Origin: Vibrio pomeroyi
GTDB taxonomy: Bacteria > Pseudomonadota > Gammaproteobacteria > Enterobacterales > Vibrionaceae
DNA length: 64,000 nucleotides
Reading direction: 5' to 3'
Assembly: GCF_024347595.1 (NCBI RefSeq)
Contig: NZ_AP025506.1
Span: 2,604,001-2,668,000, forward strand
Below the pieces are notes generated by a model. The model worked only from the letters and a program-made list of their open reading frames with translations. It was not told the DNA's origin and made no database searches. Made by a program: the position numbers and the translations under genes. Shown here piece after piece: positions 1-8,365 of this stretch (position 1 is its first letter; each line of letters opens with the position of its first letter).

Positions 1-338
1 TTATTGAAGGCCCAGAGAATGGCTTCACCAGTATTCCTCACAGTATCTACTGGGCAATCGTGACCATCACAACTGTGGGTTACGGTGACATGGTGCCGCA
101 AACCGCATTAGGTAAGGCTATCGCATCTCTGACTATGCTTTTGGGTTACTCAATCTTAGCTGTGCCGACCGGGATTATTACCGCAGAACTCAGTAATGAA
201 ATGAACTCGCACAAAGAGTTGGTCAAATGTCCAAACTGCAACCGTTCAGGCCACGATTCTGATGCCATCTATTGTAAACACTGTGCTAGTGAGTTGGCTG
301 ATCCCGACAAACGAGTCGTTACTGAAGATAAAGAATAA
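1..338 (+). CDS. Potassium channel / ion transporter, C-terminal part (5' truncated by window edge)
   Basis: The open frame runs in from the window edge (frame of base 3), so only the last 112 codons are visible. They contain the pore helix and the K+ selectivity filter TVGYGD, followed by one hydrophobic segment (the last transmembrane helix), which identifies a voltage-gated-like K+ channel of the ion transporter family. After the pore the chain ends in a short cytoplasmic tail with two Cys pairs (CPNC and CKHC) that resembles a zinc ribbon. An internal GTG at base 60 is not the real start because the pore helix lies upstream of it. A terminator follows directly. Channel identity is sure; substrate selectivity and gating are inferred from the filter only. 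Confidence 0.85.
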   Translation, partial: IEGPENGFTSIPHSIYWAIVTITTVGYGDMVPQTALGKAIASLTMLLGYSILAVPTGIITAELSNEMNSHKELVKCPNCNRSGHDSDAIYCKHCASELADPDKRVVTEDKE

Positions 339-346
339 ACGCCCAC

Positions 347-373
347 AAAAAAGAGCTCCTAAGAGCTCTTTTT
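347..373. terminator. Bidirectional rho-independent terminator between channel gene and pseudopilin
   Basis: A GAGCTC/GAGCTC stem with a 4-base loop is flanked by A and T runs on both sides, so it can stop transcription of the channel gene and of the convergent pseudopilin gene. Confidence 0.8.
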
Positions 374-400
374 GTTTTCTTAACTATCAGACTAAAGCAA

Positions 401-922
401 CTAACAACCGTCGGTAAACACTTCGACTTTATAGTCATCGTTGGCTTCCATTGCAGCCGTATACTTTACATAACACTGCGTTTTCTCGATCGCGCTGTTG
501 AAATCATTTGGAAGAACATCCGACAAATATTCCGATCGGGTAATCAGCCATAAGTCAGGGTCACTTACAGGACCATTATTATGCGCAGCCCACGTCCACT
601 CTGTAGTTAGGTCATGAAACCCAGATTCAATCGCTAAAAAGTTTTCCATTCCCCCCTTCTCAACTGCGGGGTAACCAAACGTCACACGCCCGTAGTCAGA
701 GATCAGATAAGACTCTTGATCTTCCATACCCTCAACAGCGGCTTTTTCGAATGCCAAATCAGAGGCTGTGTGAACCGATGCTCCCAACCCTTCTATAACC
801 GAAGCTCTAGCATCATGTTGTATGTTTAAAAACTTAGGCGCTGCAACAACCGCTAAAACACCAATAATGACGATAACAACAACTAACTCGATCAGAGTAA
901 AACCTTTGAGGTTTGCTTTCAT
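401..922 (-). CDS. Type IV pilin-like (pseudopilin) protein with prepilin leader
   Basis: The 173-residue protein starts with a short basic leader ending in Gly7, then FTLIEL with Glu at mature position +5 and a hydrophobic helix. This is the classic prepilin signal cut and N-methylated by the PilD peptidase. The rest is a soluble domain with one Cys pair near the C-terminus (about residues 146 and 173), as in the disulfide loop of pilins. It stands alone, with no pilus or type II secretion genes next to it, so it may be a minor MSHA-like or orphan pilin. Family membership is clear; which apparatus it joins is unknown. Confidence 0.8.
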   Translation of the reverse strand: MKANLKGFTLIELVVVIVIIGVLAVVAAPKFLNIQHDARASVIEGLGASVHTASDLAFEKAAVEGMEDQESYLISDYGRVTFGYPAVEKGGMENFLAIESGFHDLTTEWTWAAHNNGPVSDPDLWLITRSEYLSDVLPNDFNSAIEKTQCYVKYTAAMEANDDYKVEVFTDGC

Positions 923-989
923 TTTCTAGCTCCAACTTTAAGACGCACGAAATGTAAGGTTTTAAAGTCAGACCTCTGTCATCAGATAC

Positions 990-1012
990 AAAAAAAGCGC
1001 CCTAAGGCGCTT
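990..1012 (-). terminator. Rho-independent terminator of asd (copy 1)
   Basis: On the minus strand an AGCGCC/GGCGCT stem with loop TTAG is followed by seven T residues, 30 bases beyond the asd stop codon. Confidence 0.75.
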
Positions 1013-1042
1013 CTTCTTTAATTATTCTCAGAAATGAGGCAG

Positions 1043-2161
1043 TTACGCTTTCTCAGCGAGAATAATACGTAATGTACGACGTAGTGGTTCTGCAGCACCC
1101 CAAAGCAGTTGGTCACCAACTGTGAATGCGTTTAAGAAGTCGTTACCCATAGACATCTTACGTAGACGACCTACTGGTACAGACATCGTGCCTGTTACTT
1201 TAGCCGGAGTCAGTTCTTGCGCAGTGATGTCACGGTCATTAGGAATCACTTTAACCCAATCGTTGTGCGTCGCGATGATCTCTTCGATTTCGTCCATTGG
1301 AACGTCTTGCTTAAGCTTGATCGTTAGTGCTTGAGCGTGACAACGCATTGCACCGATACGTACACAAGTGCCATCGATAGGGATTGGCTGACCATCTAGG
1401 CCAAGAATCTTGTTCGCTTCAACGCCCGCTTTCCACTCTTCCTTGCTCTGGCCGTTTTCACGCTTCACATCGATCCAAGGAATCAGTGAGCCAGCAAGAG
1501 GAGCACCAAATTGGTCTGTTGGGAATGAAGATGAACGAATCGTATCCGCGACCTTCTTATCAATATCAAGAATTGAGCTTGATGGGTTTGCTAGTTCAGA
1601 GCTTACGCTGTCGTTGATCACGCCCATCTGTGAGATAAGCTCACGCATGTTTTTAGCGCCAGCGCCCGATGCCGCTTGGTAAGTCATCGCACTCATCCAC
1701 TCGACCATGCCTTTTTCATATAGGCCGCCTAGTGCCATAAGCATCAAGCTCACAGTACAGTTACCGCCAACGAAAGTGTTGGTGCCGCTATGAATACCTT
1801 GTTGGATTTGAGCCAAGTTAACAGGATCAAGAGTGATGATTGAATCAGCGTCCATACGCAGAGTAGAAGCCGCATCAATCCAGTAGCCTTTCCAACCTGC
1901 TTGACGCAGCGCTGGGTATACTTTTGACGTGTAGTCGCCACCTTGACAGGTAATCACTGCATCTAGCTGTTTTAGGCTATCAATATCAAAAGCGTCTTGA
2001 AGTAGACCAGCATCTTTACCGCCTAAAACAGGGGCAGGAATACCAATCTGAGATGTGCTGTAATAAACAGGCTCAATCAGGTCGAAGTCTTTCTCTTCAA
2101 CCATACGTTGCATCAGTACAGAACCAACCATACCGCGCCAACCAACTAGACCTACTCTCAT
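1043..2161 (-). CDS. asd: Aspartate-semialdehyde dehydrogenase, enterobacterial type (copy 1)
   Basis: The 372-residue enzyme makes aspartate semialdehyde from aspartyl phosphate with NADPH, the branch step to lysine, diaminopimelate, threonine and methionine. The N-terminus has the GWRGMVGSV nucleotide-binding loop, and the catalytic Cys is at about residue 135 in GGNCTV. The segment [10 protein letters not shown] is typical of the family. Length matches the E. coli enzyme (about 367). A second, divergent asd lies at 56.8 kb; having two active copies is known in V. cholerae. The gene is transcribed alone, with its own terminator. No lysine riboswitch is evident upstream. Confidence 0.95.
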   Translation of the reverse strand: MRVGLVGWRGMVGSVLMQRMVEEKDFDLIEPVYYSTSQIGIPAPVLGGKDAGLLQDAFDIDSLKQLDAVITCQGGDYTSKVYPALRQAGWKGYWIDAASTLRMDADSIITLDPVNLAQIQQGIHSGTNTFVGGNCTVSLMLMALGGLYEKGMVEWMSAMTYQAASGAGAKNMRELISQMGVINDSVSSELANPSSSILDIDKKVADTIRSSSFPTDQFGAPLAGSLIPWIDVKRENGQSKEEWKAGVEANKILGLDGQPIPIDGTCVRIGAMRCHAQALTIKLKQDVPMDEIEEIIATHNDWVKVIPNDRDITAQELTPAKVTGTMSVPVGRLRKMSMGNDFLNAFTVGDQLLWGAAEPLRRTLRIILAEKA

Positions 2162-2662
2162 CGCTCACTCTCCATGTATAAAATTAAAAATTGCTCTCCC
2201 CCATCTATAAGTTTTTCAGAAACAGAACTCAAGTGCTTTTTGTCAAAAAGTGTAACTTTTTCGTTTCTTTTAAGTGAACGTAATGAATCGTGCAGTTATC
2301 CCTGTGTCGACACTCAATATCCTCATCACCCATAAAGATCTCAATATCGGCAAATTCAAACATTTGCACGGTAGAAATCGTTGAAATTCAGCCTGATCAC
2401 AAACAGTAATTCCCTCTTTTAAATCAAGGTTACTCAGCATTATATTTTACAAAACGAAAACAACGTGCGACAGAAATCAACATGTAACAATCATGAATTT
2501 AACAATATTTTAGATTATGAAACCACAATTGATTGAGTTAACAGTCAAATATCACAACTTAGACGTATTTTTTCGATATAATAAACTAATTACTGTAGTG
2601 TCCGTTTCGTACCACACACTATAACGAAGCACTATAAATGCTCGAAATCACAAGAGGCTTTT
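2162..2662. other. Divergent intergenic region asd / nhaC
   Basis: This 500-base AT-rich gap must hold the promoters for asd (leftward) and nhaC (rightward). A TATAAT hexamer at about 2577 is a candidate -10 box for nhaC, but no well-spaced -35 box accompanies it. I see no ORF, riboswitch or strong hairpin. Confidence 0.5.
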
Positions 2663-4099
2663 ATGAAGCAGAGTAAAACTTGCCTACCGAACCTATTACA
2701 GGTATTCATCGCGTTAGGACTATTTCTATCCCTTGCTTTTTCCTTTACTGCAAAGTTTGACCTTCCAATCCAACTTGCCTTGTATATTGGCTGGTTCATT
2801 ATCATGGTTCTTGGTGTTCGTCTTGGTCATCAATACAAAGACTTAGAAAAAGCAGCACTCAAAGGAATATCTAATGGCTTAGGCGCAGTTTTAATACTTT
2901 TAGCCGTTGGCGCTCTTGTTGGTACTTGGATCTCAGGCGGGATCGTACCGACCATCATTTACTATGGTCTGAAAGCTATCCACCCTTCTATCTTCCTTTT
3001 AGCGACCATGATCATCTGTTCTCTAACTGCATTGGCTACCGGTACTTCTTGGGGCGCAGCGGGTACAGCGGGTATTGCGATGATGGGTATTGGCCAAGGC
3101 CTTGGTGTTCCAGCACCAATCACGGCAGGTGCGGTACTTTCTGGTTGTTACTTCGGTGACAAGATGTCTCCGTTATCTGATTCAGTGATTCTTGCTTCTT
3201 CAATGTCGAATGTTGAAGTTGTAGAGCACATTAAAGGTATGTTGCCAGTTGCGTTAATCAGCTACGTAATTACCGGCATCATGTTTACTGCGTTTGGCTT
3301 CCACTACGCGGGCAACGTTGATATGAGCCAAGTAGAGTCTGTAATCAAAGCAATGGAAGTACAGTTCTACATCACGCCTTATTCATTCGTTCCAGTGTTG
3401 ATCGTGCTTGGCCTACTGGCTTTCCGCATGCCTTCATTCCCAGTGATCAGCTTCGGTTCTCTGCTAGGTATTATCTGGGCAGTGATGATTCAAGAGATAG
3501 ACTTCCTAACAGCATTCAACACAGCTTGGGCACCGTTCTCTATCTCTTCAGGTGTCGAGTTCATTGATTCAATTCTTAACCGTGGCGGCATGTCTTCAAT
3601 GCTGGGTTCGGTTGCGGTTATTGTATTTGGTTTAGGTTTTGGTGGCTTACTAGATAAAGTCGGTGTGCTAGAGACTGTCGCTAAGGTATTCGAGCGCCGC
3701 GTAAACAGCGCAGGCTCACTAGCAACCAGCACCATTGGTACGGCGTTCATGGGTAACGTGTTCGGTTCTGCGATGTATGTATCGTTAATCCTTACGCCAA
3801 AAATCTGTGCGAAGAACTACGACCGTTTAGGCTACAAACGTAAGAACCTGTCTCGTAACGCTGAGTTTGGCGGCACGCTAACGTCGGGTATGGTGCCTTG
3901 GAGTGATAACGGCATCTACATGGCGAGTATTCTAGGCGTTGCGACGCTGTCTTACGCGCCGTTCATGTGGTTAAGCTTCATCTGTATCATCGTGACTATC
4001 GTGACGTCTTACATGGGCTGGTTCGTTGATAAGTGTGAACCAACGGCGCCAGCACTTGAAACTGAAGAAGCATCTGAGCTGACTAAGCAACAAGCCTAG
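2663..4099 (+). CDS. nhaC: NhaC-family Na+/H+ antiporter
   Basis: The 478-residue protein has about 11-12 hydrophobic segments and the NhaC family look: the GTSWGAAGTAGIAMMGIG loop at about residues 126-143, GCYFGDKMSPLSDS at about 160-173, and a late VPWSDNGIY segment. These antiporters use the proton gradient to expel Na+, which suits a marine bacterium. Some relatives exchange other cations or dicarboxylates, so the exact substrate is inferred. The start ATG has a fair ribosome site (AGAGG). Monocistronic: an intergenic promoter region precedes it and a bidirectional terminator follows. Confidence 0.85.
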   Translation: MKQSKTCLPNLLQVFIALGLFLSLAFSFTAKFDLPIQLALYIGWFIIMVLGVRLGHQYKDLEKAALKGISNGLGAVLILLAVGALVGTWISGGIVPTIIYYGLKAIHPSIFLLATMIICSLTALATGTSWGAAGTAGIAMMGIGQGLGVPAPITAGAVLSGCYFGDKMSPLSDSVILASSMSNVEVVEHIKGMLPVALISYVITGIMFTAFGFHYAGNVDMSQVESVIKAMEVQFYITPYSFVPVLIVLGLLAFRMPSFPVISFGSLLGIIWAVMIQEIDFLTAFNTAWAPFSISSGVEFIDSILNRGGMSSMLGSVAVIVFGLGFGGLLDKVGVLETVAKVFERRVNSAGSLATSTIGTAFMGNVFGSAMYVSLILTPKICAKNYDRLGYKRKNLSRNAEFGGTLTSGMVPWSDNGIYMASILGVATLSYAPFMWLSFICIIVTIVTSYMGWFVDKCEPTAPALETEEASELTKQQA

Positions 4100-4154
4100 C
4101 ACTTCATCGTTCAGGGCGTTAGAACGTAAAACAAAACGTTAATGGTATAAATGC

Positions 4155-4183
4155 AAAAAGAGCGCCCTAGAGCGCTCTTTTTT
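4155..4183. terminator. Bidirectional terminator between nhaC and the coiled-coil lipoprotein gene
   Basis: An AGAGCGC/GCGCTCT stem is flanked by A5 on the left and T6 on the right and lies between two convergent genes. Confidence 0.85.
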
Positions 4184-4198
4184 ATCTGCTTGATTTAC

Positions 4199-5377
4199 TT
4201 ATTTGTTGGCGGTTCGTTTACCCAACCAATAGCCGATACCTAACGGTGCAAAGAACACCACTAAGATAAACAAGATGAAGTAGATAATCACACCTTTGAT
4301 CAGCTCCATCAGCTTATCAATCGCAAGCACGACCACCTCTTGAGATACACGATCTAAATCCTGAGTGAACAGTTCTCTTTCAGATGTCACGATACCAGCA
4401 ATCTCGATGCGTTCTTTCTCAATCATCTGAACCAGAGCTTCTCTCTCACGCGTCACCATCTTTTCCAGTGCTACACGCTCATCGCTCAGCATTGCTAACT
4501 TTTGGTCTGTTTTATCGCTGAGGTCGTTTAGCAATGGCTGCATTTCTGTCGACATAATAGAAGCCAGTGTTTGCATGTATTCAGGGTTGTTCTCAATGAA
4601 GTCCTGCATGCTTGCTGACGTTTGACGAAGGCTTTCCAGTGTCATCGACAAATCTTCACCCGTGAGTGAGCTGTTCATTGCAACCAACTCGGCTTTCCAG
4701 GTCATCAATTTTGGCGTTTGGTCAGCCATTAAGCTTAAGCGGTCTGATGCATCGCTCATGGCTTCTGGCATAGTACCTAGGCTCTGAACGATTTGAGATT
4801 CGTCTTTACCCAGATAAGTTAGCCATTCACGATAAGCAGGCGTACTTCTGAAGGTTAGATCTTTAAAAGGATTACTCGCGGCAAACTCTGCAACGAATGC
4901 TTTGCTCTTCTTGAAATCACTTGAGCTCAATACGCCCTTTGCTAGCTTCTCAGCTTCTTGGTCAAGAAAACGCGCTGTTTCTACAGCATCATCGGTCACA
5001 AACAAGTCAGCACCGTCACCTTGGGCGTAAAACTGATTCATTTGTGCAGTGAACACCCACGAGTCAATTAAGGCTGACATAGGAGAAGTTTGATAAGCCG
5101 CTTGCTGTAAGCCTTGCTCTGCGTGGATCTTCCAAAGCAACACATAAGATTGATGCAAAGTGTCATCAGCCGGGTAAGATTGCGCGATTACGTCCGCCGA
5201 GTCTTCTACTCGTGTGAAAAACATCTTGGCGTATTCACGCGTCATGAGGCGAGCATTCAGCTCTTGTTGAGTGAGAGGCGTCGTCTGACTATCTAACTTA
5301 ACTTCTAAGAGAGAACAACCACTTAGCACAATGCTAAGCACCAACACCATCCAACTTCGACTCGAAACTCGTAACAT
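4199..5377 (-). CDS. Lipoprotein with coiled coil and C-terminal membrane helix, function unknown
   Basis: The protein has a signal peptide ending in the lipobox LSGC at about residues 18-21, so it should be lipidated. A mainly helical body follows, then a long charged coiled coil (about residues 285-350) and a strongly hydrophobic C-terminal helix with a basic end (GKRTANK). I prefer the ATG at 5377 (392 aa) over a TTG five codons upstream because AGAGG sits five bases before that ATG. Similar Vibrio proteins are often labelled chemotaxis protein, for which I see no sequence support. It lies 76 bases downstream of an HPt-domain membrane protein on the same strand and may be co-transcribed. 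Confidence 0.7.
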   Translation of the reverse strand: MLRVSSRSWMVLVLSIVLSGCSLLEVKLDSQTTPLTQQELNARLMTREYAKMFFTRVEDSADVIAQSYPADDTLHQSYVLLWKIHAEQGLQQAAYQTSPMSALIDSWVFTAQMNQFYAQGDGADLFVTDDAVETARFLDQEAEKLAKGVLSSSDFKKSKAFVAEFAASNPFKDLTFRSTPAYREWLTYLGKDESQIVQSLGTMPEAMSDASDRLSLMADQTPKLMTWKAELVAMNSSLTGEDLSMTLESLRQTSASMQDFIENNPEYMQTLASIMSTEMQPLLNDLSDKTDQKLAMLSDERVALEKMVTREREALVQMIEKERIEIAGIVTSERELFTQDLDRVSQEVVVLAIDKLMELIKGVIIYFILFILVVFFAPLGIGYWLGKRTANK

Positions 5378-5453
5378 ATAAACCTCTGACAAAGACTAAG
5401 GGCGCGGATTGTATGAGCACTTCGTCAGAGTATTGTCAAAATTCCTACAAAAG

Positions 5454-6914
5454 TTAACGTTGATTATCTAAATATGCATGAGCAGAATCTACTGAGGCTT
5501 TTATTGCCTGCTCTAGCTCTGTTAAATCATGCTCACTGATGGCTCTTGATTGCTTCATCGTCATTTCGATACTCGCCGCAATGATTGCTAATCGAGAGGC
5601 TTTGATGCTACCCGCCACGCCTTTTAGGCTATGCACAACACGAGCAGCTGAGGTTTCATCTTTGGTCAGTAGCGATTTAAACTTCTCATAATCATCAGCG
5701 TGATCTTGTACAAAGACACCAAGCAACAATTCGACAGACTCTGCGTCACCATCGAGTGTTTCTAACATGTCTTCAATATCAATCGCAGGTTTTGAATCCG
5801 TGACACTGGCGACGTGTTTCTCTACTACTGGCGTATCTTCAATATTTTGTTGGATCGCGGAGTGACTCGGCACACTAAAATTCTGCTGTGATTGAAAATC
5901 GGAATGTTGGCTATCTGCAACTTCAGAAGCGTTACCAGCCGGTTTTAAGACCGAGGAAGCGGCACTGTGATTCGATTCATGAGATACGCTGTCTTTTTCG
6001 CGAGCAACATTTCCAGAATCGGCTTCTCCTAGCTCAACCTCCGCATGAGAAGTTCGGGAAGCACTTGGCTTACTTGGTTCGATTTCAGGCTCAGGATTGA
6101 ATTCTTCGTCTGTTTCTTTTGTCAATTTTTTTGCATTAGCGCCCCATAAAACCAACGCTATCATCGCCACTAAGCTTAAACCAAGCATCACCAATAATAG
6201 GTTAAATTGACGATCGTGAAACTCAGCTTCAAGCTTGATGATCTGCTCGTTGACCGAATTTTTCTTAATCTTATCAACCAAATAGTTAAGTTGAGCGTAA
6301 TCACTCAGCAATGCAGATGCATCTGCCAGCAACTGTTGAATAGCATCTTGTTCTTCGGTTTCTAATGCATACGACTTATCAAGAATAGAATCAAAGGCGC
6401 GATAAGTGGCAGACGAGCTTTGATTATCAGAATACATTGCTTCGAAAACCACCACTCCAAATTCATTCAGTAGCGGTTTTAGCTTAGGAGAGAGCTCAGT
6501 ATCGGCACGCAAGAGCTTGATGTTATCTACAATGTCTTGAACCTGACTTTCGATTGGGATGAACTCATCAAACTTTTCTAGAAATTGGTCCGCAACGTAA
6601 AGCAGTTGATTCACATCAGGACGAAAGAAGGCGTGTTGGAAATCAGATTCAATCTGCAGCCTGATCGAGTAAACCAATTGAGCATCAAGTGCGAGGTCAT
6701 TGATTCGAGACACACGCAGTGGCTCCGAGAAATAAAGCGATTGCCTTAGTTCATTAACGCGAATACCGAGTTCTTCAATTTGAGCAAGAGAATGTGTGTA
6801 GGAACGGCTTAGATTGAGAAGTGCTAATGAAGGCAGTAGCCACAGAGCCAAGAGCACAACCAAGAAAGTGGCTGGTTTTTTAAAGCGATTGGGCTTTGCT
6901 ACTGATTGTTCCAT
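5454..6914 (-). CDS. Membrane protein with periplasmic sensor-like region and C-terminal HPt domain
   Basis: The 486-residue protein has a membrane helix at about 13-32, a helical periplasmic region of about 200 residues, a second helix at about 235-257, a low-complexity acidic linker, and a C-terminal HPt domain (about 375-486) with the phospho-accepting His near 428 in HSLKGVAGS. This is the outline of a hybrid sensor kinase, but the kinase core (H box, N and G boxes) and the receiver are absent. It could therefore relay phosphate for another kinase, with its input from the periplasm. AAGGAATATAG precedes the start. It is followed by a lipoprotein gene, a possible partner. The function is not recognised. 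Confidence 0.75.
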   Translation of the reverse strand: MEQSVAKPNRFKKPATFLVVLLALWLLPSLALLNLSRSYTHSLAQIEELGIRVNELRQSLYFSEPLRVSRINDLALDAQLVYSIRLQIESDFQHAFFRPDVNQLLYVADQFLEKFDEFIPIESQVQDIVDNIKLLRADTELSPKLKPLLNEFGVVVFEAMYSDNQSSSATYRAFDSILDKSYALETEEQDAIQQLLADASALLSDYAQLNYLVDKIKKNSVNEQIIKLEAEFHDRQFNLLLVMLGLSLVAMIALVLWGANAKKLTKETDEEFNPEPEIEPSKPSASRTSHAEVELGEADSGNVAREKDSVSHESNHSAASSVLKPAGNASEVADSQHSDFQSQQNFSVPSHSAIQQNIEDTPVVEKHVASVTDSKPAIDIEDMLETLDGDAESVELLLGVFVQDHADDYEKFKSLLTKDETSAARVVHSLKGVAGSIKASRLAIIAASIEMTMKQSRAISEHDLTELEQAIKASVDSAHAYLDNQR

Positions 6915-7020
6915 CTATATTCCTTGTGCGTATTTGCTGTCAGCCATTATTGGTAGCTAAAAGACTCAGCACAGAACAAGCGACAACATCCTGCTGCCGC
7001 TTCTACCCGTTAACTTCGGA

Positions 7021-8025
7021 CTATGACTTATTGCGAGTCAGTTGATCACGTAAGTTCGGTGGTGTGCCTTTAATTGTTAGCGTGTCTGTCTCCGGATCGT
7101 AGAAGATACGCTCGCCTAGAAGCAGACTATCAAAACTAACATTCAAACCGCCACCAGCACCAACAAATTTTGTTAGTTTACGCATAGTTGCGCGATCGGC
7201 TGGGAAGCTATCTTCTAACTCATAGCCTTGCTCACTAGTATAGTCAAAGAAGCTCGTGCCATCTGTGCTTGCTGGTAATTCGCCAGAAAGCTCACGAACT
7301 TGCACTTCATCGCCCGCTTTTAGCTGCTCGTTACAGTAGTCTGCAACCTGCTTTTTGTAGCTGATCGCTTCTTCTTTCTCTAATTTAGAGTCAGAAACAA
7401 AATCTTCTACCGCTTGCATCAACACTTGGTTTTGCTGTTTAGCATCTAAGCCAACTTCAGCCTGAAGAAAATCTAGGAAGAAATCCGCGACTTTACGGCC
7501 AACACGTCCTTTAATATAAGTTAAGTAACGGTTTGACTCTTTGTCTGTCTCATAAGTCGACAGGTCTAGGCGAGCTGCGATATCCATTTTAGAGATATCT
7601 AGGTAGTCAGTTGCGCTAATATCTAGCCCTTCTGTCACCTTTAAGCTTTGGTTTGAAGGCAGCAGACCGATGAAAAGGTAATCTGTCGCAAGTGACTGAT
7701 ATTCAGCCATTACCAAGATACCTTCGTCAGCGAATGGGTACTTTGATAGCTCGTCTTTTAGACGTTGCGCACTCTTTTGAGAAAAATCGTAAAAGTTTGT
7801 CTCACCAGCACGAAGTTGATGCAACCACTGCTGAAATTCGCTGTCAGATTTGAAAGAACCAAACCCTTTGCCTGCTTTTGAATTAAAAACACGGTGAAGT
7901 TCAGCAACTAGGCTTTCAGATGAAGCATCGTTTTCTAGAGATTCAGCACGATAGTTAACAATCAGTTCATCCTGATCGTTCTTGCTCAGCTGGTGTAAAA
8001 TTACGTTGGAAAGGTGAAGGCTCAT
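7021..8025 (-). CDS. yejK: Nucleoid-associated protein YejK (NdpA)
   Basis: The 334-residue soluble protein matches the YejK/NdpA family over its full length, from the N-terminal LSNVILHQL start to the C-terminal DTLTIKGTPPNLRDQL end. In E. coli YejK binds the nucleoid and has been linked to topoisomerase function. It is divergent from yejL, as in E. coli and other gammaproteobacteria, which confirms the identity. An 84-base gap holds the promoters of both. Confidence 0.92.
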   Translation of the reverse strand: MSLHLSNVILHQLSKNDQDELIVNYRAESLENDASSESLVAELHRVFNSKAGKGFGSFKSDSEFQQWLHQLRAGETNFYDFSQKSAQRLKDELSKYPFADEGILVMAEYQSLATDYLFIGLLPSNQSLKVTEGLDISATDYLDISKMDIAARLDLSTYETDKESNRYLTYIKGRVGRKVADFFLDFLQAEVGLDAKQQNQVLMQAVEDFVSDSKLEKEEAISYKKQVADYCNEQLKAGDEVQVRELSGELPASTDGTSFFDYTSEQGYELEDSFPADRATMRKLTKFVGAGGGLNVSFDSLLLGERIFYDPETDTLTIKGTPPNLRDQLTRNKS

Positions 8026-8109
8026 AGTGAAAATATTACCGTTCAGGTTTCAGTTGTCGTGCATAGTAGGTTATCATAAGCCGCTTTTACTATCATTATT
8101 AGAGTCCTT

Positions 8110-8337
8110 ATGCCGATTATATCTAAATACACAGATGAACAAGTTGAAAAAATCCTAGCTGAAGTAGGTGCTGTACTATCTAAGCACAAAGCTTCACCAG
8201 AACTTTCACTGATGATCGCTGGAAATATCGCAACCAATGTCTTAAATCAGAATGTTGCTGCTTCACAACGCAAAGGAATTGCTGAAAAATTTGCCGAGGC
8301 TTTAATTTCTTCTCTTGAAGATAAAAAGTCTCACTAA
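8110..8337 (+). CDS. yejL: YejL family (UPF0352) small protein
   Basis: This is a 75-residue helical protein of the UPF0352/YejL family (start [16 protein letters not shown], then a segment with [14 protein letters not shown]). No biochemical role is established for the family. It sits 28 bases upstream of yejM and is probably co-transcribed with it, the conserved arrangement in enterics and vibrios. Confidence 0.9.
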   Translation: MPIISKYTDEQVEKILAEVGAVLSKHKASPELSLMIAGNIATNVLNQNVAASQRKGIAEKFAEALISSLEDKKSH

Positions 8338-8365
8338 ATTTGATTGACGGATAAAAGAATTATAA

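Noticed and set aside
2162..2662. Possible lysine riboswitch or leader upstream of asd
   Set aside because: No multi-stem leader with terminator is visible near the asd start; the region is plain AT-rich.
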